DNA from: Onchidella celtica
Taxonomy: Eukaryota > Mollusca > Gastropoda > Systellommatophora > Onchidiidae
NCBI GenBank assembly: GCA_963931925.1
Contig: OZ007570.1
Coordinates: 54,345,880 to 54,409,879 of the forward strand
Reading direction: 5' to 3'
DNA: 64,000 bases
Both the position numbers and the translations under genes were made by a program. Below the pieces are notes generated by a model. The model worked only from the letters and a program-made list of their open reading frames with translations. It had not been told where the DNA came from and searched no databases. Positions 13,981-24,025 of this stretch are shown here, piece after piece. Position 1 is the stretch's first letter. Every line of letters begins with the position of its first letter.

Positions 13981-14989
13981 ATGCTATACAGTGGAACTCG
14001 GATAAAAAACTGCCGTTCTAAGCGAGGTGCCGTTATAGGCAAGGTCAAAGGGAAAACACTCATAATAAAAAATCATATATATATACATGTAAATGCAAGG
14101 CTTGTCCCGGAAGCAAAGAAAATTCATTGTCCCTACAGATCTGAGCCTTGTTTTTTTGCGCCGTTGTCCACCTCTTCAATTAATTTTTCCTCCATTTCAA
14201 GAGAAAAGCATTTTCAGTTTCTCTGCTTTGTTGCCATCTCTATTCACAGTGCAGTTTCTCTTCCTCAAAAAGTGAATGTTGATGTGTTCGCTCGAGAGGT
14301 AGCGCAGCAAGTGACCACCCAGTGTTCCCAGATTAAAAAAAACAACAACAGCCAACGTTACAAAAAAAAAAAAAAAACTAGCCCAAAAGCGCCAAACTGG
14401 CAAATTTTTTCCAGCCCAAACCCGCCAACCGAAAATCATGTTTTATTGAAGTAAATAAACAAATAATGGTAAGAACGAATGTGTCTATGGATTATTTGTC
14501 TCTAATCCTAGCAATATGTTAGAAATACATACCATATGCGATATTGATGACAAAATTTGGGGGACGAATTAAATTTATACCGGTAGGTAAACGAAGTGCT
14601 TATTCGCAGATCAATGTCTGTCTCTCTATCCTGATCTTATTCGCAGATGGGGGATTTCCTGGTTCGAAGTGTTTATCCGTCGATATCGTCGGATAAAATT
14701 TCCCCTAGGATTTTTTTTTATCCGTCAACATAAATTCTGTATTTGCGAGACATCTCCCCTGATTCTAACCCTTTCTCCGTCCTCCTCCCTTGTTCCGTAC
14801 ATCTCGACGCGATCAACGTTCGTATTGGGCGAGTGTTGATAATGATATTGAAATTGAGAGACTTGGAATTTTATTGATTTAATGGATGCATGGTATGCAA
14901 AGGTTCAGGTCTAATCCGTTGATATGGGTTTCTTGGTTTGGTCATGCTTATTTAGTAAGACCTTCCTCGCAATTGTTCAGGGTTCTCAC

Positions 14990-15060
14990 TAGCGTAGTTG
15001 TTAGCACCCCTACCCGTCAGGCAAGTGGCCATGGTACGATTCTCAGCACGGCAGGCATTT
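14990..15060 (+). repeat. tRNA-like sequence (A and B box), probable SINE or tRNA relic
   Basis: TAGCGTAGTTG at 14990-15000 fits the pol III A-box pattern. GGTACGATTCT at 15033-15043 is a one-mismatch B box at a suitable distance, and a T-rich stretch follows. A second B box, GGTTCGATTCT, lies at 15193-15203 and is again followed by a T run. No cloverleaf with an intact acceptor stem was found, so this is a relic or SINE head rather than a tRNA gene. Confidence 0.4.
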
Positions 15061-15339
15061 TTTATTATTTTTTTAATGTCTTTTTATTAGGCATCAATCT
15101 TTTTTTGTTTTTAATCCAATAACAATAACGGAAGAAATCCAGTTTTTTTTTGTTTTTTTTTTTGTATCTACACCTGTCAATCGGGCGACAGTGGTTCGAT
15201 TCTCAGCCGGGTAGATTTTTTTCCTTTTTTGAAAAAAAATCAGTAATCAATCTATTTGGTATTTTTTTTTTTTTTTTTGTAATCCAACAACATTAGGAAT
15301 AAATCCAGTTTGCTTGTGTGTTTGTTGTTGTTGTTTGTC

Positions 15340-15515
15340 ATTAGTCAACACCAATACCTGCGGATAAATCCAAGCTTTATCCGCTAATACTGTTGGCGGC
15401 CCAAGATCTGCCGATAGTGTTGCCGGATGAACCCAAGTACCCGCCGATAATGTTGATGGATAAAGCTGGGCAGTATCCGTCGATAATCTGCTGTTATCAG
15501 TCGATGACTATGGGT
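15340..15515 (+). repeat. Dispersed CGGATAA-rich repeat, copy 1
   Basis: The block opens ATTAGTCAACACCAATACC and continues with several CGGATAA, TTTATCCG and GCCGATA units that can pair as hairpins. The same sequence in reverse orientation is found at 61075-61195. The copies agree closely through the opening and the GATAAATCCA...CTTTATCCGC segment. It is a dispersed family, possibly the interior of a DNA transposon. Confidence 0.6.
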
Positions 15516-17644
15516 CCGGTCCCACGCCGGAGCATTTTTTTTTTAAAACTTAGGATTGCTCATTTTTAGGAATTTTTTTTTTCCAAAAGATTTTGCAAAA
15601 TTGATGTCATTGGGAAAATGAACAATGCTATTAGTGTGCTCCAGATTACTTTATTCCTGTTCATTTTATTTATTTCTGTTCACTGAACGGGACAGATATA
15701 AAAATGTAAATCAAATTTTAAACATGTATTGTAAATGATTTCTTTTAGTCAGTGTGAACTGAACAGCTCATCTCACTCCAAGGTAACCTGGATCTATCTG
15801 TCATGTTTTGTTTTATGACTCTTTTTTTTTTGTTTCCATGGAAGTTTAATTCATTTTTATTTGCTCTGACTTTCTCTGTGATTTCACACTCGACAAAATT
15901 GGCTCATAATAATACATTTGTAAAAAATAAAAAAAATAAAAATCCTAGTCACAATTTTATGCTCTAGAGCAAAGCAACGATGATCAGTGGGGGAAAACGC
16001 AGGAAAAAAGTGACCAAAAAAAAAAAGTCAGACCTTGAGGAGCCTCGAACCCCCCTCCCCACCCCACCCCCCATTCGGCAGGCGGGTTTACTTCTGGTAG
16101 GATTTTGGAATAGAAACAACGAATGAATGGCAGTGAAGGACGAATTCTTGTGGCTTTCCGAATGTCCCCCCTCGACACGCTGTTTGTTTACACTGGTCCC
16201 TTTTCTGAATGAGAAGTGATGCGCATCGTTTGTTTTGACTTTTGGTCATATGATTGGGATGGACGCTCGGGTGGCCGCCGCTGGCCTCTCACTTGTCGAG
16301 CGAAGGAATTGTTCGTTTAAGATTTTCAGTGACGAGTGTTATGCATGTGTGCAGTTAATCTGATCTTTCTTAGTTTCTAGACTTTTATCTTTTTTTTAGC
16401 CATCAAAAATGTATTGGTGAAACTTTCAGCGATAGCTCGAGCGAACGCCATTTTAAGGAGCTCTTCCTAAATTAAAATCACAAACCAAAAATCCGTCTGC
16501 GAATAAGATTCTGATCTATGTCTGCGAATAAGCGTGGCCGTAGGTAAAATAGGTTCAATACTCGTGCTAAGCAAGTAGAGCTGAGTTTTGTAGGACGATA
16601 CAGCATTATTGAGGACTAGCTGAGATCCCCGGCCCTGCCCGGGAAAAATCGGTTTGAATATTGGTTTCAGTTCTGGGTGGTTATTATGGACCTGCTTCAT
16701 CTGGCCTGTTCCTATTTGTTTATTTCATTTTTGTTTGTTTGTTTTTAAATGAGTCTTACTGCTCTGCCTTTGTGAGTTGACACCCTGCGCATCCCGTACA
16801 ACAGCATGATTTGCGCACGGGTTAGTGTGTTTGATAGTGAACACATCGCAGGAAGTGATAACGAAACTTAAAATGGCGAACCATGACTCGAAATCTAAAT
16901 GATGGCGAAACAATCAATTTCCAATAAAAAAAACTACACCGATTTGAGACTTCTATTAAAAACTGTGCACCCCTATAGCCATTCTGATGCACCATATAAA
17001 ATTTGAAGTCTGATTGTTGAGTGGTTCAGAAGCCTTTTGCAACGAAAAATCTCAAGTCCACAAATATATATAGTATAGATAAAGACAAATAAAACACACT
17101 TGATATTCCAAGGAAAAACAAAAGCAATACATGTATTAATGAAAAATTAATGGTCTCCATCCATCATTTTTTTTCAATCTGAAACTTTTTACATGTATTT
17201 AAAGCAAAACAAAAATGAATGTCCTGTATTAGACAAATGTAACGTTTGTGAATTGAAGATAGCAGAATTATAGTCTGTTAGCATGTTTTCACCGTATACT
17301 GTTGGTGAAATCGAGAGAAATGCCGCGTATTGGGGGGGGGGGGGGCAGCAGTGATGTAAAGAGGAGCCCAAGTGCTTCCAATCAGCCTAAGGTTTCTATC
17401 TCTGTCGATTTACAGCATTCGCCCTGAAGTGCGTGGGTTTAAATTACTGTGCAGTTAAAACTGCATTCAAATGGCATGTCATCCCCATTCCCAAATGCAT
17501 TTTGAGACAAGCTTCCGTCACGCTAAATTCGTTTCCTTGTGACAAACACGAAACCACATTTTATTTGTACCTCAGTACATTCCACAAGATTGCCTGGGGA
17601 AATTTGGGATCAAATTTTCATCAGTCAGACCAAACCAGAGTTGT

Positions 17645-18312
17645 CTCAGACACGCGCAGAATGATCACTCCCTCCCTTTTAGGTTAACACACATGCCAAC
17701 CTCGTGGGCATTATTTACCTGATTGGCTATACTTTCACACAAAGGACTGACCACGTGCGACTGGTCTTGCGTCAGCGTCCACATCAGCGTGGGTCACGCA
17801 TCCCACCGCCGTAGCTACCTCCCACAGAAGTTACACAATCCCGCAGTTTTGCTGAAACCTAACAAAGGCCAGAATTTTACCACTCGCTCTGTGCACGGAG
17901 ACTGTCCCCCAAAAAATTATTTAATGATTTTTTCAATCAAAATTGTACTTTTCTCTCCAGCTTGATGGCTCTTCCAAAACCAGCCCAAATCAGCAAACCC
18001 GCACACGGAAAAAAAATTCCCGCAAATCACGAACAAAACTAGCCCAATTCCGTGGTTTCCAGCCTAGTCTGGGAACACCGTGACCACTGTCTTGGTCGGG
18101 CATAGATCTACACAAGAGGCGCGTGCAGAATGACCACTCCCTTACTTTTAAGTTTACACACACGTGTGCCAACCTCGTAAGTCCTTTAATCTGATTCGCC
18201 ATACGTTCACACAAAGGACTGACCACGTGCGACTAGTCTTGCGTCATCGCCCACCTCCGCGATGCGTGGCTATCTCACCACCCTATCTCCCACAGTTACA
18301 CAATCTCGCATC
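17645..18312 (+). repeat. Direct duplication of a ~200 bp segment (17645-17845 and 18122-18312)
   Basis: Both copies share GACTGACCACGTGCGACT, CACACAAAGGACTGACC, GCCAACCTCGT and the ending TCCCACAG...TTACACAATC. They differ by scattered substitutions and small indels. The right end and TSD of the hAT-like element lie between them, so the duplication may predate or accompany that insertion. Confidence 0.65.
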
Positions 18313-19139
18313 TGTTCACACAAAGGACTAGCAACTGGGTCATGACACTATCACCCCCCCACCCCAACCCGCGCATTCCCTCTCTGCCCATCTCCCGATA
18401 GATGTCTCAGCGGCGCAATATTTTGCTCAATGTATTCCATGCGCCCGGAACGAAAAATGCCATTGTAACAGATGTGTGCTTTATGTGCCGCCTTTGTAAA
18501 CAATTCGTCGCTGGTATGGCATAGGGGCGCATCGATTAAAATATGGGTTTTTACATTTTTACATTTTTGTGATGTATATTGTGAGATCTTTATTGTGTAT
18601 AACTGGTTTTGCACTAAAAAAAGTAGTTTTAGCATTACAGCCACTATGTAAAGGACGTATCCCCTCCTCCGGTCATCTCGTGGTATGGCATAGGGGCGCA
18701 TGTCTGATGCGCCCCTATGCTATACCAAATAGTACACCTGGCGGGAGGCGTCATACAGCCGTTTATCTCCGACTCATCCAGCTGCGCTCGGGAGATGGTG
18801 TCTTTATTGGCTCTTGCCTATTGTTTTCTTCACACCAGCGGGGACAGCGGCGTGCTTTTGAAGTCGGATTAGCTAACCGGACATGAACTTCAAAAGGAGC
18901 AGATATCTAGCCACATGCCATTGTATGAATGTGATTGTGAAAGTAGGAGCGAAGGAGAAGATCTAATACCATATAGTTTGCTCTTATAGTTATATAACCA
19001 TGTTTTGATACTTGAGCTAAATAAATTAAAACTGTAGTACCGAAGCCAAGAAAAAAATGCCGTACATGTATGAAGTCGGATTACTGTTGAAAACTGGCGT
19101 CTGTGTTGTCATTTTGAATATGGCATCCCCATTGTGCCT

Positions 19140-19250
19140 CGGAGATGACCATATTTGGTTGTCAATCACCATCCTGCCTAAAAGATGACCATATTTGGTT
19201 GACAATCCCCATCCTGCCTAAAAGATGACCATATTTGGTTGTCATGATAA
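19140..19250. repeat. Short tandem repeat, 40-41 bp unit, about 2.7 copies
   Basis: Three copies of GATGACCATATTTGGTTG start near 19143, 19184 and 19224, separated by CATCCTGCCTAAAA. The array lies just upstream of the transposase-like frame inside the TIR element. Confidence 0.85.
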
Positions 19251-19287
19251 TTACATTGAGATCAAGAGCACTGTGACACATTAGCGA

Positions 19288-20384
19288 GTGAAGGCAAAGG
19301 AGCTGCCATATAAACTCGGAAGATGCTCTGGTGCTACGCGGTCTCAGTTACCCCTCCGAGCTTTAAACATGGACTACCGAAATTTCAGTAGAGGAAGGCG
19401 CATGGTAGAGTTAGCCAAATCTGCTGTTAATCAAAGTACACAAAGTAGAAGACCCGAAGAGAACGCTAGCCAAGATTTAAGTCGACCATCCAAACTATTC
19501 GTGAAACCTGACAATCACCAAACCAAGAATACTCCCGCAGATTTACTGGAAGTTTCACTCATCAGTGATTTAGACATTTCCGTCACGTCAGCGGCCAATG
19601 AACTGTTCCATGCCAGCATCGGGTCTGTCGGCGAGATCGTACCAGATGTTCTCCAGACTGAGCCACGGTCAGATGTAACTAATTCAGTCTCTAATTCAGT
19701 CTCTGAGTCACCCACTGTACACCAGGCAGCACCAGACAGTCCCCAGCATCTACCTGAACAAGCGCTCCAAAGACTGATTCCGGAGAACTTTCATGTCGAT
19801 GGATTCTATTCTACCAGCCATGATTCGCACATTCCTGAAATCATCCCTGTCTCTGCAGTCTGTGACCATGCACTTTTTCGAAAAAAATCATGGTCAAAGT
19901 GAAGGAGATTCAATGCATTCTGTTGTGGAAGCTGCTTATAAGAGAATTGAAAGTATCATGGTGCCCTCCGAACTGGTCGGCATAATTAAATCTGCAGCAC
20001 GCAAGAAACCATAATTATATAGTGAATGAAATTCACACTAATGACATCATAGACTGGAAGGCCACTTCTGGTACATCTGGGGTTTTGCGTGTTAGAAAAT
20101 CAGATGAGGGGATGCCAATATCTTGGCCCGATTTCATGCAAATAAAGATCAGAAAGGACACCCTGGTTAAAATTGAATTCAAGACCTCTCACCTGCAGGA
20201 ATCCTTCGCAACCATTACCTTACCACCAAGAAGGAAACCCGAGGTCGCACCAACTTTATTGGAGGCTTCTCCTAAGATCTCCAAAGGCAAATATGAGGAT
20301 CTTGCTGCACTGTGCAATGGACCTACCCCAGTTATAAGCAATCCAGATCATAAACGATTCTACCTGTCTTTACCTCATGACTGA
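19288..20384 (+). pseudogene. Internally deleted, frameshifted transposase-like gene
   Basis: Three frames succeed one another: 19288-19902, about 19870-20014, and from about 20013 to 20384. The first contains SRGRRMVELAKSA, which looks like the N-terminal start of a family of invertebrate transposase-like 'uncharacterized' proteins. The second carries NHGQSEGDSMHSVVE, then VPSE and ARKKP. The third continues directly with YIVNEI and ends SLPHD at a stop. From memory, the E-x-DSMHS motif followed by VPSE...ARKK.PY is characteristic of that family, whose full proteins have a DDE-type core. Here the two upstream acidic residues of that core appear to be missing, and at least two frameshifts (near 19875-19900 and at 20009-20013) break the frame. 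The product would not be active. The family name is not certain to me. Confidence 0.55.
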
Positions 20385-21639
20385 GAAGCGATAATCACAC
20401 TACCATCATCAGCAACAAACGAACATTAAGCACCATTGTCACTGTGATAAATTCTGTTATCATTTCATGTCTTAAAATGATATGTCTTTAATGTCTTAAC
20501 TATTGTTGCCACTTTACAGAGCAACCCATTTGCAATACAATATACAAGCTATTATCATCATTATCGACGCCATCATCATCATCGTCATCATCATCATCTC
20601 TTGCTGCTCTAATAATATTGTGTCAGGAGCCAGCCTTTTCATAGAAGGGCTAGGTATCTGTTAATATCAATTACACTGTCAAGTTGTTGTGTTCTTCTTT
20701 AAAACTGCACCACTCAGCCTTTTTACAGCAGATCAGTAGTCAATAGAAACTTGTAATAAATAATGTAATCTTCTCTGCATCCATCGTCAACATCACCATA
20801 AGTTATGATTTGCTGTCAGTGTCATTGTGTCATTATGTCATATTTATTAATTTTCATGTCATCTTACTTGTTATCGCCTTAGTTATCATCGCATTTTGAT
20901 AATTAATTAATTCTTAAATTACTGTCACACCTTTATTATAATGGCATGCAGATTTTTAAAAAATTAATAAAGTTGGTTTATTCTTGTAAACTTCGTGTTC
21001 CGACCTTTCCTTTATGCTTCAAGTGCGAGATGTTGCTTTTCTGTGTTCTTTTCTTTCTTTTTCTTGCTTTCGAGGTTGGTTGTGTGTTGTAAGTCGAATT
21101 CAGAATACATTCTGTCAGTATTTTATTATTACTCTTTCCACTGCGTATGGACGTAACCTGCGAATAGAGCCCATTTGTGGCATGTCATAGGGGCGCATCG
21201 GGCCGTCGCGGGGCGCATCGGGACATCCATGTCAAAACGTGGTATGGCATAGGGGCGCATCCTATCTACTGGCTTATATACTAATAAAATCACAAAAACA
21301 AGATATCAGTATAATAGTTAACCTGCCACAGACATCGCAACAGCAAAAACTATTCGGATCGAGCCAGAAATAAGCGAGCTACCACAATTTTAAGACTCCC
21401 AAAGTTTCAAAGCGCTGTGGCTCAAAACTAGGTTTTGCCCGATGCGCCCCTTTGCCGTACCAGCGACGAATTTTTAAATATATTTATGAGAAGAGTGTGT
21501 GAAATGAGGATTTTAATTTAGGCTATGCGGTTGTAACCAAGGTCCCGTTCAATCCAAGGCCGTTATACTTGAGGTCTACTGTATTTACTATCCTATATTA
21601 CTTGCCTACTATCATCTATGGATAACACTGGTGTCCTCC

Positions 21640-22190
21640 TCGAGAGACAATGGATTGTGCGCCCATGGTATGTCAATTTCGGTCGGTGCGGTGTCTAAGT
21701 ACTGTGACTGTACAGTCCGGTCCTTGAGCCGCAGACTCTGTTTCAACTGCTGCATGTGAAGATCTTCGCATCTGGCACACAGATTGTATGATCTATGAGT
21801 AATAACTGCTTCAAGAGACCAGCGTTCCTTCTCCTCCTCCCACTGCTCTCGTCTCCGCTTCTCCTTCGTGTGGATGCATGTCCTGGCAACAGTCCTCCAG
21901 CTACTGCGGTTTGCGGCTTGGGTTTCCTAGTTTGCTGGATTGATGCTGCCTGTCTTCATATCACGTTTGCAGACACGTTTTTATTTGACCGAAGGAATGG
22001 TCTTCTCGGGGATCTGGTGCCACTGGCAAGCTCCACATTGTATACAAGGTATCCTTGAGGATTCGCCCATCCACCATTCGTGGACATGAACAAGCCACCC
22101 AACCGCCGTTGGGATAGCAGGGCAAACAGGCTCAGCATTCTTACGTTTGCCTAGACACAATCGTAACAATCCAAACTTCACTTTCACCCA
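21640..22190 (-). pseudogene. Decayed LINE 3' coding end
   Basis: On the minus strand the frame 22138-21956 reads a run resembling the conserved region just downstream of LINE reverse transcriptases (G-hxP.h.hY.ELASGTR-P-RP-LR). Past an in-frame stop, the frame goes on to a Q/R-rich stretch with CARC. In intact relatives this region ends in a zinc-finger-like C-x2-C motif. Substitutions and stops make it a fossil. It is distinct from the LINE copies at 40-44 kb and 48.6 kb. Confidence 0.4.
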
Positions 22191-24025
22191 GTGACAGGTT
22201 CAGTGAGCGAAATCAACATCGTTTACATATAATCCATTTATTACTTTCTGCTGTTAAAATGTCGCCTGGTTTCAGTTTGTACATTTTGCGGTGAAGGTTA
22301 ACCAATTACAATCTCTCGCTGGGTTAAGTGATGTGCATAATTATTTTTGTCCAGTCATATAATATCTCGAGATTTGATCGGCGCAGAACCGTCTAAACAA
22401 ATGGGCACACTGGGCAGTTGACCAGGGGCCCAGGGGTTTAGACTCCCCCCCCCCCCTCCTCGCACGCAAATTGGTATTGGTTTCTGAAAAAGGGTGGGGA
22501 TGAGGTATGGGGTGAGGGGGGGGGGGGCTATTGCTTTGCCCAGGGGTGCGAACGCTGAAGCAGTATTGGTCTCCCCGCCCCCCTCCCACTTTCTCTCTTT
22601 GTACCAACTAGCCTGCATCTTTGTCAAGTTTACCTCAGATTCTTTGGAAATGTAGAAAGAGAGAGAGAGAGAGACGTACGACCAGGGAGCTCCTTGCGTA
22701 CGACGGACACACAGACAGAATAGGTATAAACACAGACGGATAATTTATACATGTGGACGGAAGGCGGACGGACGGATTGATGGATACAAGTATTTGATGA
22801 GAAGGCCTGCTTTAAGTGTACACTACAGTGCATTTAATGTTTTTTTTTTTCACTTGAATGTCATAATTCAGTTCAATGACATTGTTAAACAAAATAATTA
22901 AACTTCGGGTGAAATTCGCCGTATCACCTAGTTCACGATCACGGATCATTTTTTAAAGTAAGATAATAGAGGTTACTGCCCTTGCTGAAGTCTTCCGGTA
23001 AATCGAGACAACTCGCTGTTGTTAGCAACCGTAGCGTGGCTAGCTACAGTACAAATTTGCTTGCCAATCACTGAAATAAAAGAGTGGGCGAAAAATAAAG
23101 AAATAGTTGATTTACCACTTTTATGAATTTGATCATCCGAAGCCTTAACATTTTGCAGAGTACAATGTCGCGTGCTAAAAAGTGCAATTCGACACACTTG
23201 TATAGCACGAGACGTTGGATTGTATGGAATCGCTGTTACAACTCGCAGTGGGACTCCGTCGTGGATTCAACCAACCATAATAATAAGCTGTTACGACATT
23301 GATTCAGTTCCATTTGTTCCACTGGATCTCCCTTGCATGACTACGAAGTCTACCAACAATCGGGCACTCTCGTGCTACCGTGTGAGGCATTAGGCCCTAG
23401 CCCTAATGGTTGTTACTGCTATAATCCCAGACAAATTCTTGTGTGGATTGTGCGCGGTTGACATGGGTGACCCAGTCTGTACTTGTTATAGGTGATCTGC
23501 ACTTTTTTCCCTTCAGTTTCGTAAAATGCTGCGTTCATATATAACTTTTTTTCATGTAGTTGTCTGTTATTGACAGACATTACCTCTCAGAAGAGATGTC
23601 AGTATTCAGTACTGCTGGTGCACAAACGTTTTACTTGGGATTCTACTTAAGGCTGTGATTTAGTGTTATTTGTACCCTGTGACTGATTAGTGCTTTTTCA
23701 AACTAGCTGAACTGCATTCAGCTTGCACCAGTTGTGGATACTATATGATTACCAGGATTCATCTAGTTTGAACGGGCCTTAATAGAAATACAGGCCCCTT
23801 ATTAGTTACTTCGCTGGAATAAAACCATGTTAGACAACTAGTTGGATACTCAAGTGACAACCACATTGTGACAGTTGGTTTCATTAGGATACAGCTTACA
23901 CGTATTCATGGACAGATTAAATGAAAATTAAGACAGAATGATTTGTGCATCATGATTTCTGAAGTTATTTAAACACTTCTCATGATATATGATACAAAGT
24001 GTGAAATTGGTGTTTCTTCAAGACA
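22190..24025. other. Intergenic region and 5' flank of the multi-SPRY gene
   Basis: No coding exon is recognised. Poly-G/poly-C tracts occur near 22440 and 22520, and there is a GA microsatellite at 22658-22672. The last several hundred bases before 24026 are the likely place for the promoter and 5' untranslated exon(s), but no core promoter motif could be chosen with confidence. A stop (TGA 24002-24004) in frame with the start codon at 24026 supports that start. Confidence 0.4.

Larger units (their letters stand above)
14592..16539. mobile_element. Mutator-like non-autonomous element, nested in the hAT-like element
   Basis: The unit is bounded by a perfect 9-base direct repeat GTAGGTAAA (14583-14591 and 16540-16548). 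Its ends are inverted repeats: each has two copies of CTTATTCGCAGA about 25-30 bp apart (14600-14650, and reversed at 16492-16535). A 9 bp TSD with long imperfect TIRs is typical of Mutator-like elements. The 1948-base interior has no long open frame, but it holds tRNA-like promoter motifs and a CGGATAA-rich repeat shared with 61075-61195. Confidence 0.65.
14320..18080. mobile_element. hAT-like non-autonomous element, interrupted by another insertion
   Basis: The left terminus CAGTGTTCCCAGA at 14320 and the right terminus TCTGGGAACACCG ending at 18080 are inverted repeats of the hAT type. They are flanked by 8-base duplications TGACCACC (14312-14319) and TGACCACT (18081-18088), and 8 bp TSDs are the hAT hallmark. 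Subterminal regions on both sides are rich in AGCCCAAA/CCCGCC motifs (14380-14430, 17980-18060). No transposase is visible. Removing the nested element at 14592-16539 leaves about 1.8 kb. Confidence 0.65.
18502..21472. mobile_element. ~3 kb DNA transposon with 33 bp inverted ends and repeated subterminal motif
   Basis: 18502-18534 and 21440-21472 are inverted repeats (AATTCGTCGCTGGTA then GGGGCGCATCG) with about two mismatches. The inner part, GGTATGGCATAGGGGCGCAT, recurs as subterminal copies: a head-to-head pair at 18682-18728 that would fold into a hairpin, and copies at 21180-21215 and 21239-21262. Such arrays are typical transposase-binding regions. The interior holds a broken transposase-like reading frame at 19288-20384. 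I could not identify a clean TSD, and the superfamily is unassigned. Confidence 0.65.
13989..21581. mobile_element. Possible outer pogo/Tigger-like element disrupted by nested insertions
   Basis: The left end reads TA then CAGTGGAACTCGGATAAAA. The right end, on the reverse strand, reads TA then CAGTAGACCTCAAGTATAA. Both are of the CAGT-type termini with TA duplications known from pogo/Tigger elements, and both are followed by a similar GCCGTT/GGCC-rich tract. Subtracting the 3761 bp hAT-like element (which already contains the Mutator-like one) and the ~3 kb TIR element leaves about 0.9 kb, so this would be a short non-autonomous copy. The two ends match only loosely and may belong to different copies. 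Confidence 0.25.

Noticed and set aside
13981..14454. 157-codon plus-strand open frame
   Set aside because: It spans two transposon ends (CAGTGGAACTCGG and CAGTGTTCCC) and poly-A tracts, so its composition follows the repeats.
21795..22058. Plus-strand frame with a leucine-rich, signal-peptide-like start
   Set aside because: The opposite strand carries a recognisable decayed LINE C-terminal region, which explains the open stretch.
22341..22627. Two overlapping minus-strand frames rich in Pro and Gly
   Set aside because: They are produced by poly-G/poly-C tracts, with no conserved pattern.
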